DNA of 64,000 nt. Source: an uncultured Polaribacter sp. (GTDB lineage Bacteria > Bacteroidota > Bacteroidia > Flavobacteriales > Flavobacteriaceae). The notes beneath the pieces are model-generated. The model saw only the letters and a list, made by a program, of their open reading frames with translations, did no database searches and was not told where the DNA came from. Below, piece after piece: positions 44,466 to 53,598 of this stretch; position 1 is the first letter of the stretch, and every line of letters begins with the position of its first letter. Location of the stretch: the NCBI GenBank assembly GCA_947497755.1, contig CANMHT010000008.1, forward strand, positions 62,001 to 126,000. Reading direction: 5' to 3'. A program made the position numbers and the translations under genes.

Positions 44466-45359
44466 ATGAAAAAACTAGTTTATGGATTTATGGTATTAGC
44501 GCTGTGCATTTCTTGTAAAAATGAGCCTGTATCAAACCAACTTACAAAACAGATTAACCACATTTCTGATCCAAATGTATTTATAGGAAAACACAAAACA
44601 AAAGCCATGGTTTTAGGTGTTTTTCATTTTAGAAATCCAGGTTTAGATAGTTATAAACCTACTTTTCCATTTGATATTTTATCTGCAAAAAGACAATCAG
44701 AATTAAATATTCTTTTAGAAAAAATAGCTACTTACAAACCCACTAAAATAATTGTAGAATGGAATCGTATAAAATACGATAGTATTGCCAATGTTCGATA
44801 TCAAAAATTTGTAAAAGACAGCTTTGATATTCGTAACAAAGCCGATGAAGTATATCAAATTGGTTTTCAACTGGCTAAAAAACTAGGACATACAAAAATC
44901 TATTGCTCAGATGCAACAGCACCTTGGTTTGGGGTTGATCTTGATTGGGACAACTATGATGTAAATGCCTATTTAAAAGAAAAAGGGCAATACAAAAAAA
45001 TGTCTCGATATAAATACAATCCTTTTTATAGAATAAGTGATTCATTAAAAACCAAACAAACGCTGGTGACTCATTTAACAATGATAAATAATCCAAGCAA
45101 TCGATTAAAAGACCATCAAGCCTATTTAACTAATATCTTAGAAGGTGCTGGTGATAATTATCTTGGTGCAGATTCGGTAGGTAAATGGTACAGAAGAAAC
45201 TTACGGATTTTCTCAAATGTATATGATGTGGTCAATTTTGATATAGAAGAACGTGTATTATTAATTTATGGAGCAGGTCATGTTTGGCAATTGCGGCAAT
45301 TGTTTAAAGATTCTCCAGATTTTGATTATGTTGAACCTAATACGTATTTAACAAAATAA
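44466..45359 (+). CDS. DUF5694-family lipoprotein (paralogue)
   Basis: 297 aa with a lipoprotein signal (LALCISCKNE, lipidated Cys near 18). It repeats the pattern of the preceding gene: MVLGVFHFRNPG, KIIVEWNRIKYDS and VLLIYGAGHVWQL. Co-transcribed paralogue; function unknown, surface or periplasmic. Confidence 0.78.
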   Translation: MKKLVYGFMVLALCISCKNEPVSNQLTKQINHISDPNVFIGKHKTKAMVLGVFHFRNPGLDSYKPTFPFDILSAKRQSELNILLEKIATYKPTKIIVEWNRIKYDSIANVRYQKFVKDSFDIRNKADEVYQIGFQLAKKLGHTKIYCSDATAPWFGVDLDWDNYDVNAYLKEKGQYKKMSRYKYNPFYRISDSLKTKQTLVTHLTMINNPSNRLKDHQAYLTNILEGAGDNYLGADSVGKWYRRNLRIFSNVYDVVNFDIEERVLLIYGAGHVWQLRQLFKDSPDFDYVEPNTYLTK

Positions 45360-45401
45360 AAATTCTATTTACTAAAAGATACGTCTTTTTTAAAATAACA
45401 A

Positions 45402-45441
45402 AACACCATTAAACAGTTACAACTACTTGTTTAATGGTGTT
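45402..45441 (+). terminator. terminator of the DUF5694 pair
   Basis: AACACCATTAAACA ... TGTTTAATGGTGTT stem followed by TTTATTTAT. Confidence 0.8.
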
Positions 45442-45619
45442 TTTATTTATAGATAACAGAATGAAACATAAAAGATTTTACAGAAAAATGCTTATCATAA
45501 GGCCTTCTCTATCTACAAATTTTACACTACATTTAACCAAGCTAAAAAGGAAAAAGATAACTACAAAAAATTGTTTGGACTTCTTTAGTTTTTACTAAAT
45601 GTTACCTATAAATTGAAAA

Positions 45620-46045
45620 ATGAAAAACACTATTCTAATTTTAATCTCGATTTTTGCGCTTATTTCTTGTAGCAGAGAAATCAATTTAGATAATAAGTCC
45701 AAAACCTTATTAACCTTTAACGAGCTCCCAAATGACTTAAAAAAGATTTATGGAACAAATTTCCGTGTTGCAAATGACACTACTGATTATTATGCTTTAT
45801 CTCTGGATAAAAATTATAATTTAATCCATTATTGGACTGGGATGCACAAACAATTACTAACAAAAGGGTTTAATCATTATTTTATTATTAATGGAAAGAA
45901 ATTTAAACTTAGTGCAAATCAAGGTGATCCTTTTGTATTATTAAATAAAAAACTCTATTACTCAACTGAATTAAATTTAACTCAATACAATTATAAACAA
46001 ACAACCTTTATTGAAATAAATTTAGCAGAATATTTAAGCAACTGA
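45620..46045 (+). CDS. hypothetical lipoprotein (141 aa)
   Basis: Lipoprotein signal MKNTILILISIFALISC with lipidated Cys17. The mature part has no recognised domain; it is rich in aromatic residues and beta-prone. Thirty nt before the DUF1963 gene and possibly co-transcribed. Confidence 0.65.
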   Translation: MKNTILILISIFALISCSREINLDNKSKTLLTFNELPNDLKKIYGTNFRVANDTTDYYALSLDKNYNLIHYWTGMHKQLLTKGFNHYFIINGKKFKLSANQGDPFVLLNKKLYYSTELNLTQYNYKQTTFIEINLAEYLSN

Positions 46046-46075
46046 TTTTTGCTTATAAACAAAAATTAAACATTA

Positions 46076-46843
46076 ATGATTCCAGAATTTTTAAAAATAT
46101 TTGAATCTGATTTAAAAAAATACAAACGAGAATTTGTTCGTATAAACGCTAAACCTAGAAAAGAAAAACTTCTTGAAGATAACTTAGATTTAAAAGACAG
46201 TAAATTTCTAGGAAAGCCTTTCTTTCCTAAAGTGAAAGAATACCCAAAAGATAAAAAAGGAAAACCAATGATAATGATTGCTCAACTTAATTTTGAACAA
46301 ATTCCACAAATTGCTCCTTTTCCTAAAAATGGAGTTCTTCAACTTTTCTTGTCTTCAACAGATTGGTATGAAGAAGATTCTGCAATCATTTATCATTCTA
46401 TCGAAGATTTAAATAAAGAATCTATAAATGATTTTTCTTTTATAACTAAAAGAGATTATGATGAAATTCCTATTTATAAACTTCATCAATTATCGTTTAA
46501 AAAAGAAATTGATAATGGAGGCTCTGAAGATACTCAGTTTGATTATCTTTTTAATGAAGATAATTATTGGGATTTTATTGAAAATTTAAATGAAGAACAA
46601 GAGATACAATTTGCAGAATATTTTAATGCTTCAGGTCATAAAATTGGTGGGTATGCAGAATTTACTCAATCTGACCCTAGAGATTATGATATGAATAGAA
46701 GAGAAGATATACAAATTTTACAAATAGATGTTGATAAACATATCATGTTTGGAGACAGTGGACTTGGTCATGTTTTTATAAATAGAGAGGATCTAATTAA
46801 AAAAGATTTCTCTAATGCTTATTTTTATTGGGATTGCTGTTAA
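46076..46843 (+). CDS. DUF1963 (YwqG-like) protein
   Basis: 255-aa cytoplasmic protein. Family features: FLGKPFFPKVKEYPKDKKGKPM, MIAQLNFEQIPQIAPFPKNGVLQLFLS, and a C-terminal LLQIDVD...MFGDSGLGHVFI. Widespread, with no known biochemical role. Confidence 0.85.
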   Translation: MIPEFLKIFESDLKKYKREFVRINAKPRKEKLLEDNLDLKDSKFLGKPFFPKVKEYPKDKKGKPMIMIAQLNFEQIPQIAPFPKNGVLQLFLSSTDWYEEDSAIIYHSIEDLNKESINDFSFITKRDYDEIPIYKLHQLSFKKEIDNGGSEDTQFDYLFNEDNYWDFIENLNEEQEIQFAEYFNASGHKIGGYAEFTQSDPRDYDMNRREDIQILQIDVDKHIMFGDSGLGHVFINREDLIKKDFSNAYFYWDCC

Positions 46844-46880
46844 AAATTATTGAACTAAATAGATAAACAAACCTATTTCT

Positions 46881-47666
46881 CTAAGCCTCCTTTACAAAAC
46901 GTTTTAGAATAGCAATCAATGCTTCTTTATTTTCAATATGACTCATATGTCCGTCTGGGAATTCTACCAGTTCTACTTCGGTATTTTTTACTTGATCTAG
47001 TAAATCATTGTAGTTTAATACAGGATCTTTTTTACCAAGAATAAACATTTTCTTATACGGTGAAAAGTGTAGCAATACCTCACGGTCATTTCTAATTTTC
47101 ATTCCTTGTTGTGCAGCAATATATCCTTGAAGAGGTGTTTGCAATGCTTCTTTTTTCGCCTGCTTTATTTCCTCTTTATAAATACTTCTATTTTTAGGTC
47201 TAAATAAGTTGGTAATAGACATTCTAACCAAACTTTTGTAATTGGTTTTTACGGCTTCAATAGCTCTATTTCTTAAATCTACACGCACTTCATCATCGGC
47301 TCTAGTGGTAGAATTCATTAAGCACAATCCTTTTACATTATCAGGGTTTTTCTCTGCAAATGCCAAAGCAACATACCCACCTAAAGAATGTCCAACAAAA
47401 ACAGCTCTTCTAATTTTTAAATGTTGTAATACGGCTTCTACAGCTTCTGCCATTAACTCCATAGTATGTATATATCCCAAGCACTCGGTTTTTCCGTGCC
47501 CTAATAAATCAATACAAATCACTTTATTGTTTTTTGACAAAACCTCTACTACAGCATTCCACATAGTACTGTTTTCTAAGAAGCCATGTAACAAAACCAC
47601 TGCATTTCCTTTTCCTTCTACAGAAAAAAACACCTTTGTATTTTTATAAATGATCGCATCTTGCAT
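46881..47666 (-). CDS. alpha/beta hydrolase
   Basis: 261 aa. Nucleophile S94 in VGHSLGGYVAL, oxyanion HGFLENS near 27-33, and a C-terminal His in PDGHMSHIEN. Probably an esterase or related hydrolase; substrate unknown. Confidence 0.87.
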   Translation of the reverse strand: MQDAIIYKNTKVFFSVEGKGNAVVLLHGFLENSTMWNAVVEVLSKNNKVICIDLLGHGKTECLGYIHTMELMAEAVEAVLQHLKIRRAVFVGHSLGGYVALAFAEKNPDNVKGLCLMNSTTRADDEVRVDLRNRAIEAVKTNYKSLVRMSITNLFRPKNRSIYKEEIKQAKKEALQTPLQGYIAAQQGMKIRNDREVLLHFSPYKKMFILGKKDPVLNYNDLLDQVKNTEVELVEFPDGHMSHIENKEALIAILKRFVKEA

Positions 47667-47717
47667 TCGGCAAAAATATGTATCTTTATTCAGCTAATCG
47701 TAATTTTTTTATACAAA

Positions 47718-48263
47718 ATGTTTACTTCTCCCTTTGCCAAAATCTCCAAAAAAACAGAAAAGAAGCTAAGCTATTCTGTCTTTTATTTATTAGTAATTTC
47801 TATCATTGCCATGCGTAATTTTGATAGTTTTTTAACCAATGCTACAACACCAAACGGCATTGTTTCTTTTGAATTAGCAAAAACCTTAGAACGCTCACAA
47901 GAAATTCTAAATTCTTGGACAGGTACTGCAAAAATATTTGCTGGTTTAAGTATTGGGTTCGACTTTCTTTTTATTTTAATTTACTCCATATTTATTGCTT
48001 TATTAGTACATAAACTAAATGAGCGATTGTGGAGAGGAAAACCCTTTTACAGAGTTGGAGAACTCCTAATCTGGAGTATGTTTATTGCAGCCATTTTTGA
48101 TACTGTAGAAAACGTTTCTTTGATAAAATTACTCATTGGTAACTTAAAACAATATTGGGTAAGTATCGCTTATTATTTTGCCATCATGAAGTTTGTATTG
48201 ATCATTGTTTCAATACTATACATCATTGCCAACTTCTTTATTTTATTGGTCAAAAAAAAGTGA
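47718..48263 (+). CDS. membrane protein with four helices (181 aa)
   Basis: From ATG 47718 (MFTSPFAKISKKTEKKLSYS). Helices at about 18-35, 72-98, 117-140 and 150-175. The open frame to 47661 overlaps the divergent hydrolase start and is not used. Family not recognised. Confidence 0.7.
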   Translation: MFTSPFAKISKKTEKKLSYSVFYLLVISIIAMRNFDSFLTNATTPNGIVSFELAKTLERSQEILNSWTGTAKIFAGLSIGFDFLFILIYSIFIALLVHKLNERLWRGKPFYRVGELLIWSMFIAAIFDTVENVSLIKLLIGNLKQYWVSIAYYFAIMKFVLIIVSILYIIANFFILLVKKK

Positions 48264-48284
48264 TTTCGAAATGAAATCACTTTT
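48257..48284. terminator. bidirectional terminator
   Basis: AAAAGTGATTTC-GAAAT-GAAATCACTTTT stem; it includes the stop codon of the upstream membrane protein. Confidence 0.75.
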
Positions 48285-48311
48285 AACAATCGATAGTCAA
48301 ATCAAAACAAC

Positions 48312-49835
48312 TTAATCGATTTTTTTACCTCTTTTAAATACATATTGTATCGTCTTGGTATTTGAAATATCTTTTAATGGACTCTTATCTAACACCACTA
48401 AATTTGCTATTTTACCTTGTTCTATAGTTCCAACAGTTTTAGAAGCTCCTACTACTTCTGCATTAATAACTGTTGCTGCTTTTAACGCTTCGTAGTTAGA
48501 CAATCCTGCTTTTGTAAGGTTTTTCATTTCTCCGTGGATGTTTACAGCTTTGGTTTTACGATCAATAATATTGTCTGTTCCGGCGGCAATTTTCACCCCC
48601 ATTTTATGTGCAATTCTTACTGCTCTATAAGCATCATCTACTCCTTTTTGACTTTTTCTATCTAAAGAATAAATATGCAGTGTAGCATCTAAAATAGAAT
48701 TGTTTTTGCGCATTGCCTTAAACAATCGTTTTACTTCTGGTGTATTTTCATCCCATTGTACAGAATTAAGTTGTTTTCTATACGCCAAGGCTTCTTCTCT
48801 ATTTGCAAAATCATGACGCCCTTTTAAATCTCCTTTTACAAATTCATACTGAATCATATCACCAGCATGAGACATTGCCAATGCTCCTCCATTTGTGATA
48901 TCTATGGCTTTTGTTGGAGGTACAGCTGCATGAGCCCAAACTAAAACCCCTTGACGCTTACATTCATCTGCTATTTTTTTAAACAAATTCTTTTCTACAT
49001 TTAAATACACTTTAATGGCTGTAGCTCCCATTCCTTTTGCCTCTGCAACAACCTGCTTTAAATCTGTTTTGTTAGTAATTGCTCTTTGCCAAGAAACTTC
49101 TCCAGCAATTGCACCCTTTGCAACTTGTTGTGGTCTTGGATCTCTTTCAAAAAACTCTGGACCTGCAATGATTGTAGAAAAATATACATCAGCGCCATCA
49201 ATCTCACTAATCAAAGTATTTCTTTTTAGCAATGTTAAAATTCGACCATCTCCTCCCATATCTCTTACTCCAGTAACACCACCTTTTAATGCTTGTTCTA
49301 TAGATTCTTTAGCATCATCATAAGTTCCATGCGTAATATGTACATGTGCATCAATCAATCCTGGAATGATGTATTTTCCATTCAAATCATAAACCTGAGC
49401 ATCCGCAGGAGCTTTCAATCGATTTTGATAATCAATCTTTTCAATTTTATCTCCTTTAATTAAAATACTTCCTCTTTTTGGTTTTTCTGACAACATATCT
49501 ATGATCGTTGCATTCTTTAAAAAGATATATGAAGCTTGTTGTTTTGTTGCTTTTTTTGGAGCATTCTTTTTTGCATTTAACAATTGAGTTACAGCTGCTT
49601 TTACTTTGGCAGATTTACTTTTCTTTTTGATAAATGCCAATGCTTCTTTTTTAGATGCTTCATTCGGAGCACTTGCAATAAACTTTGCGATGTGTTTCTT
49701 TATGGCAGAAACATCTGTTTGTTGATCTGCCTTAGCTGTTAGTTGCACCAATCTCTCCTTTATTTGTGCTGGTATTTGTGCCTGTATTGATACACTAATC
49801 AATATCATTAACAGCAAGAGTAGTATTTTTTTCAT
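48312..49835 (-). CDS. secreted amidohydrolase (imidodipeptidase-like)
   Basis: 507 aa with signal peptide (about 1-20) and an unusual N-terminal helical extension to about 105. The metal-dependent hydrolase domain follows: H164-x-H166 (LIDAHVHITHG), GATAIKVYL with the probable bridging Lys, WAHAAVP, MSHAGDMIQY, and AGTDN. Resembles Xaa-Pro dipeptidase/imidazolonepropionase-type enzymes. Thirteen nt after the Spy-like gene, so co-transcribed behind the palindrome at 50268. Confidence 0.85.
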   Translation of the reverse strand: MKKILLLLLMILISVSIQAQIPAQIKERLVQLTAKADQQTDVSAIKKHIAKFIASAPNEASKKEALAFIKKKSKSAKVKAAVTQLLNAKKNAPKKATKQQASYIFLKNATIIDMLSEKPKRGSILIKGDKIEKIDYQNRLKAPADAQVYDLNGKYIIPGLIDAHVHITHGTYDDAKESIEQALKGGVTGVRDMGGDGRILTLLKRNTLISEIDGADVYFSTIIAGPEFFERDPRPQQVAKGAIAGEVSWQRAITNKTDLKQVVAEAKGMGATAIKVYLNVEKNLFKKIADECKRQGVLVWAHAAVPPTKAIDITNGGALAMSHAGDMIQYEFVKGDLKGRHDFANREEALAYRKQLNSVQWDENTPEVKRLFKAMRKNNSILDATLHIYSLDRKSQKGVDDAYRAVRIAHKMGVKIAAGTDNIIDRKTKAVNIHGEMKNLTKAGLSNYEALKAATVINAEVVGASKTVGTIEQGKIANLVVLDKSPLKDISNTKTIQYVFKRGKKID

Positions 49836-49848
49836 TTGTTTAGTCTTT

Positions 49849-50250
49849 TTAATTATACCTTCTTCTTTTACCTCTTCTAGAGCGTTTATTTCTATTTTGA
49901 TTTCTTTGAGTCATTAACTTTTTATACTTCGTAAACTGCGCTTTTGTTAATACTTTTTTAAGTGAGTTTCTATGTGTTTCTGTTACTTCTTTATAGCGAT
50001 CTCTATCTCTACTTTTTTCCTTTCGTAAAGCCGCCATCTGTTCTGCATACGTTTTATTAATGGCAAAAACTTTTACTACTTGATCTTCAGAAAGTTCTAA
50101 TGCCTGTAACATTCTAAGTGTCATACTTTGTGCTAGAGTTTCTGGCGTTTGTTTGTTATTTCTTTGTGGTTGTTGACTCAAAACAATTTGAGATAGCAGC
50201 AACATCACTATCGTGATACCTTGTGCTATTTTTGATGTGTATATTTTCAT
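49849..50250 (-). CDS. Spy/CpxP-like periplasmic protein
   Basis: 133 aa with signal peptide (about 1-25). The mature part is helical, with ALELSEDQVVKVFAINKTYAEQMAALRKE and LKKVLTKAQFTKYKKLM, the LTxxQ-like pattern of Spy-type chaperones, and a very basic tail. Its ATG is 17 nt after a MarR-type palindrome. Confidence 0.65.
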   Translation of the reverse strand: MKIYTSKIAQGITIVMLLLSQIVLSQQPQRNNKQTPETLAQSMTLRMLQALELSEDQVVKVFAINKTYAEQMAALRKEKSRDRDRYKEVTETHRNSLKKVLTKAQFTKYKKLMTQRNQNRNKRSRRGKRRRYN

Positions 50251-50267
50251 GATTTATAAATTATTTT

Positions 50268-50284
50268 AGTTGTATTGTACAACT
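50268..50284. promoter_or_regulatory. palindrome AGTTG-N7-CAACT (operator copy 1)
   Basis: Inner core GTTGTA-TTG-TACAAC is a perfect dyad. Same motif as the copies at 52082 and 53515. Located upstream of the Spy-like and amidohydrolase genes. Confidence 0.7.
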
Positions 50285-50320
50285 TTATAAATAAGACTAC
50301 GATTCATACAAAAGGTTTAA

Positions 50321-51517
50321 TTAGTGTTTAAAAATTTCTATCAATACACGTTTAAAATTATCTCCTAATACCATTTTTACATGTTCATCTTTGTATCCTT
50401 TTTTGATCAATTCTTCAGCGATATCATAGGTTCTATAAGGATGATTTAATCCTTCTATAGTTAATAAATAGTCTTCATTTGTATGTGTTTGATATTGAGC
50501 TGGTGCATTTTCTAAACGCATTTTCCTCCATTCTTTTTTGCCATAATCTTCGGTATACAATCCTTGATCACTTCCAATTCCAACATGTTCAATTCCTACC
50601 AATTGAGCTACATAATCTATGTGATTGATAAAATGCTCTATTTGTACTGGTTCTTTTTCTCTAATCATAAAACGTAGAATCGGAATTCCGATGACTCCAC
50701 CCGTTTTTGCCATAGCTTTAATGGCTTCATCTGTTTTAGCTCTTGCTACACCTTTGGCAATTCCTCTACAAGCTCCGTGTGTTATTAATGCTGGTTTAGT
50801 ACTAGCTTCTATTCCTCCTAAAGTAGTAAGATCTCCACAATGAGAAACATCTACCGCCATTCCTACTTCGTTCATTCTTTGCACTACCTTTTTTCCGTAA
50901 TCTGTAATACCGGTATCTTTTGCTACAAAGGCACCACATCCTAATTTATTCTGCCCGTTATACGTTAACTGAGAAAGACGTTGTCCTAATCCATAGAACA
51001 AATTGATATCATCTAATGTTTTAAAATGATTGGAATTCTGATTGGTAATTAACATTCCTATTTTATTAGATTGTTCTAAGTTTCTTAACTTATCTTTGGT
51101 ATCAATACGCTCAAAATAGTTGGGATTTGAAGCTATGATTCCGTTTTGTTCTGCCATAAACATCAGCATACTTTCATAGGTTGGTTTCATGCTTCCCCAA
51201 CCAAAAATATCTATTCCACAACTACGAACAAATTGGTAATCTTTTGCTGTAAATGAATTTGGAATGGTAGACCAAGTTCTTGCCAAACTCATTCCGTTTC
51301 GCTGTGTAAAAGAGTTTAAAAACGTACCCAACATATCTATTGAAGTAGCATTTTTAACCAGCTTTTTTGCTTTTTGTGAATACTTGTTAAGCGCTGCTAC
51401 TTCAGCAACAACTGTTTGTTTATTTTGTGTTTCACAAGCCATTAAATATGGAGCAACGGAAACTCCTGCAAGTGTTGCTCCTAAGTTTTTGACAAATGTT
51501 CTTCTTTTAAGTTTCAT
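50321..51517 (-). CDS. M19 membrane-dipeptidase homologue with altered zinc site
   Basis: 398 aa from ATG 51517 (MKLKRRTFVKNLGATLAGVS), a twin-arginine-like export signal with a possible lipid Cys (LMACET). The later M19 ligands are present: VDVSHC, LITHGACRGI and GIGSDQG. The first HxD pair, normally in an IDGHxD context, is replaced by SIDMLGTF, and the bridging Glu region reads MLITNQNSNHF. Either a divergent metal site or a non-catalytic homologue. Five nt after the Mpv17-like gene. Confidence 0.78.
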   Translation of the reverse strand: MKLKRRTFVKNLGATLAGVSVAPYLMACETQNKQTVVAEVAALNKYSQKAKKLVKNATSIDMLGTFLNSFTQRNGMSLARTWSTIPNSFTAKDYQFVRSCGIDIFGWGSMKPTYESMLMFMAEQNGIIASNPNYFERIDTKDKLRNLEQSNKIGMLITNQNSNHFKTLDDINLFYGLGQRLSQLTYNGQNKLGCGAFVAKDTGITDYGKKVVQRMNEVGMAVDVSHCGDLTTLGGIEASTKPALITHGACRGIAKGVARAKTDEAIKAMAKTGGVIGIPILRFMIREKEPVQIEHFINHIDYVAQLVGIEHVGIGSDQGLYTEDYGKKEWRKMRLENAPAQYQTHTNEDYLLTIEGLNHPYRTYDIAEELIKKGYKDEHVKMVLGDNFKRVLIEIFKH

Positions 51518-51522
51518 ATGTT

Positions 51523-52068
51523 CTATTTTTTTGTCTTTACTGCAAAATATCCTAACATTAAGCCTAAAACAATATTCCATAAAGACAGTAATCCTATTTG
51601 TAAATGTTTTGGCAAAATAAATACGGTAGTCATGGCCGGAATCCAAAACCAAACTAAAGACCACCAAGCTTTTTGTAAACTTTTCCAATCCATTTCTTTC
51701 CCTTCAATTTTATTATCCGTAAATCGATGGAACGTTACAAATACAGGTCCGTAAATAATATTGGCAAAAAATGATACCGACAAGGCATATAAAAAAGAGC
51801 CTTTGGCTACTTGAAACCACCAACCTTTTTCAATAATAGCATCGATATAAGCAAAAAAACCTGTAAATGCATACTTAAAAGTAATGCCTAAAAAAGCCCA
51901 AATAATCATTTTTAATAACAATCGTTGAGGTCCTGGACCAAAGAAATACCATCTTCCCATTCGAATTCTAACGGCTAATAATTCTCCAATGGTTCCTAAA
52001 ACTCCTATTTGCAATGCACTAGACAACAACGGAAATTCTTTTACAAAGTTTACATATTGTTCTACCAT
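51523..52068 (-). CDS. Mpv17/PMP22-like membrane protein
   Basis: 181 aa with about four hydrophobic segments. Family-like features: GPVFVTFHRFTDNKIEGK and a C-terminal WSLVWFWIPAMTTVFILPKHLQIGLLSLWN. Bacterial members are uncharacterised. Its start lies 14 nt after the second palindrome, and the dipeptidase gene follows directly. Confidence 0.65.
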   Translation of the reverse strand: MVEQYVNFVKEFPLLSSALQIGVLGTIGELLAVRIRMGRWYFFGPGPQRLLLKMIIWAFLGITFKYAFTGFFAYIDAIIEKGWWFQVAKGSFLYALSVSFFANIIYGPVFVTFHRFTDNKIEGKEMDWKSLQKAWWSLVWFWIPAMTTVFILPKHLQIGLLSLWNIVLGLMLGYFAVKTKK

Positions 52069-52081
52069 AATTAATGTTTTT

Positions 52082-52100
52082 TAGTTGCTAAATACAACTA
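52082..52100. promoter_or_regulatory. palindrome TAGTTG-N7-CAACTA (operator copy 2)
   Basis: TAGTTG (52082-52087), spacer CTAAATA, CAACTA (52095-52100); immediately upstream of the Mpv17-like and M19 genes. Confidence 0.75.
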
Positions 52101-52105
52101 TTATT

Positions 52106-53062
52106 TTAAAAAAAAGCGCCTGATTTTGACAAGCAGTAATAACCAGCTGCTACATCTTCCATGGCAATTCCCACAGAATCAAATACTGTTTTTTTTCTTT
52201 GATCAATCAATGTTTTATCTTTTAATACTTGATGTATATCTGCTTTGATTAAATCAAGTACTTCTATATTTTCTTCTTTAGACGGAATTAACACATCTCC
52301 AGATTCATTAGTTATCGCTTCATAATTATCTATAAAAACTTCTGCATTTAAAACAACATCAGAAGCTAGTTCTCTTTGTGTTGGAGTACAAGCTCCAACA
52401 GCATTAATATGTACATGTTCTTGCAGGTAGTTATTCGATAAAATTGGTGTCTTAGCTGTAGTTACAGTACAAATAATATCTGCATTTTTAGCTGCAGATT
52501 CTACAGTATCGCATACTATAAAATCAATAGCATATTCTGCTTTCATTTTTGAAACAAAACGATGCGCATTGGCATTATTTTTACTCCAAATGTATACTTT
52601 AGAAATATTTCTTACCAAACACATTGCTTCTAAATGCGTGGCCGCTTGTTTTCCGCTTCCTAACAAACACAGTGTTGTAGCATCTTCTACAGCCAAAAGA
52701 TTGGTCATTAATGCACTTACAGAAGCAGTTCTAATTGCAGTAATTTCATCAGCATCCAAACAGCCAAGCAGTGTTCCTGTTTTTGTTTCAAACAATTGCA
52801 ACACCCCTTGATGTGAACTCAATCCTTGTAAGTAATTATTAGCAAAAACACTTAATACCTTAACTCCCATTACTTCGTAAGGTTTAATATAAGCTGGCAT
52901 TAATCCTAAAATTCCGTTTTGCGAATCTGGAAGCTGCATTTTACTACGCAAAGGGTTTACTATTTCTGAAGAAAGATCTAATGAAAACAATTTTTCCATT
53001 TCAGAAATACACGCTTCCATTGGAAGCAATTCTTGTATGCGGGTTTTGTCTAAAAAAACCAT
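52106..53062 (-). CDS. ornithine cyclodeaminase / mu-crystallin family protein
   Basis: 318-aa NAD(P)-binding protein. Dinucleotide motif LCLLGSGKQAATHLEAM near 130-147, and the family RTASVSALMTNLLA. Members include ornithine cyclodeaminase, alanine dehydrogenase and ketimine reductases; the exact substrate cannot be read. One nt after the MarR gene. Confidence 0.85.
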   Translation of the reverse strand: MVFLDKTRIQELLPMEACISEMEKLFSLDLSSEIVNPLRSKMQLPDSQNGILGLMPAYIKPYEVMGVKVLSVFANNYLQGLSSHQGVLQLFETKTGTLLGCLDADEITAIRTASVSALMTNLLAVEDATTLCLLGSGKQAATHLEAMCLVRNISKVYIWSKNNANAHRFVSKMKAEYAIDFIVCDTVESAAKNADIICTVTTAKTPILSNNYLQEHVHINAVGACTPTQRELASDVVLNAEVFIDNYEAITNESGDVLIPSKEENIEVLDLIKADIHQVLKDKTLIDQRKKTVFDSVGIAMEDVAAGYYCLSKSGAFF

Positions 53063-53063
53063 C

Positions 53064-53426
53064 TTATTTGATGTTATCTATAATTTGCGTAATTACTTTT
53101 TTAAATATTTTCAATTCGTCTTTTGAAATATTTTCTTCTGCTTTTTGGGTAATATTTCTGGCAGCATTTAAAGCTACTTCTTCAATTTCTTTCCCCTTTT
53201 GAGTTAAAAAAATAAGCTTGTTTCGTTTATCTGTTGGCGCATTTCTTCGTTCTATCAACTTCTTTTTTTCCAAGACATCTACTTGTCTTGTAATCGTACT
53301 TTTTTCTTTATTTGCAATAGTTGCCAATTCACGTTGATTTAAACCATCTTGATTCCATAAATAAAAGAGTATTCTCCATTGTTCTACAGTAATGTCAATC
53401 TGATTTTCTTGCAAGGCGTTTTGCAA
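53064..53426 (-). CDS. MarR-family regulator (true start probably upstream)
   Basis: Winged-helix domain: WRILFYLWNQDGLNQRELATIANKEKSTITRQVDVLEKKKLIERR, then the wing DKRNKLIFLTQKG. The first standard start is a TTG at 53426 (120 aa), which would miss the N-terminal dimer helix. The frame is open upstream and encodes family-like IIKKVQYQSSSRLISVAERL, giving about 144 aa if an ATT at 53498 is used; no ATG, GTG or TTG exists there. It lies just beside the palindrome at 53503-53545 and probably regulates the cluster. Confidence 0.82.
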   Translation of the reverse strand: MQNALQENQIDITVEQWRILFYLWNQDGLNQRELATIANKEKSTITRQVDVLEKKKLIERRNAPTDKRNKLIFLTQKGKEIEEVALNAARNITQKAEENISKDELKIFKKVITQIIDNIK

Positions 53427-53502
53427 ATGCCTTGATAAGAGCCTTTCAGCAACACTTATTAAACGAGACGACGATTGGTATTGTACTTTTTTGATAATCT
53501 GT

Positions 53503-53545
53503 TTATTTAAAATATAGTTGCAATATACAACTATATTTTAAATAA
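53503..53545. promoter_or_regulatory. 43-bp palindrome between MarR gene and brnQ (operator copy 3)
   Basis: Two perfect 18-bp arms with a 7-bp spacer; the centre reads TAGTTG-CAATATA-CAACTA (53515-53533). It lies between the divergent marR-type and brnQ genes and is the strongest copy of the motif. Confidence 0.8.
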
Positions 53546-53598
53546 CAAGAATTTCAAGTTAATTTTTATGCTATCTTAGTCGGGAAAAATTTTACACG

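Noticed and set aside
47242..47649. 135-aa open frame on the plus strand
   Set aside because: Shadow of the alpha/beta hydrolase gene on the minus strand, which has clear catalytic motifs.
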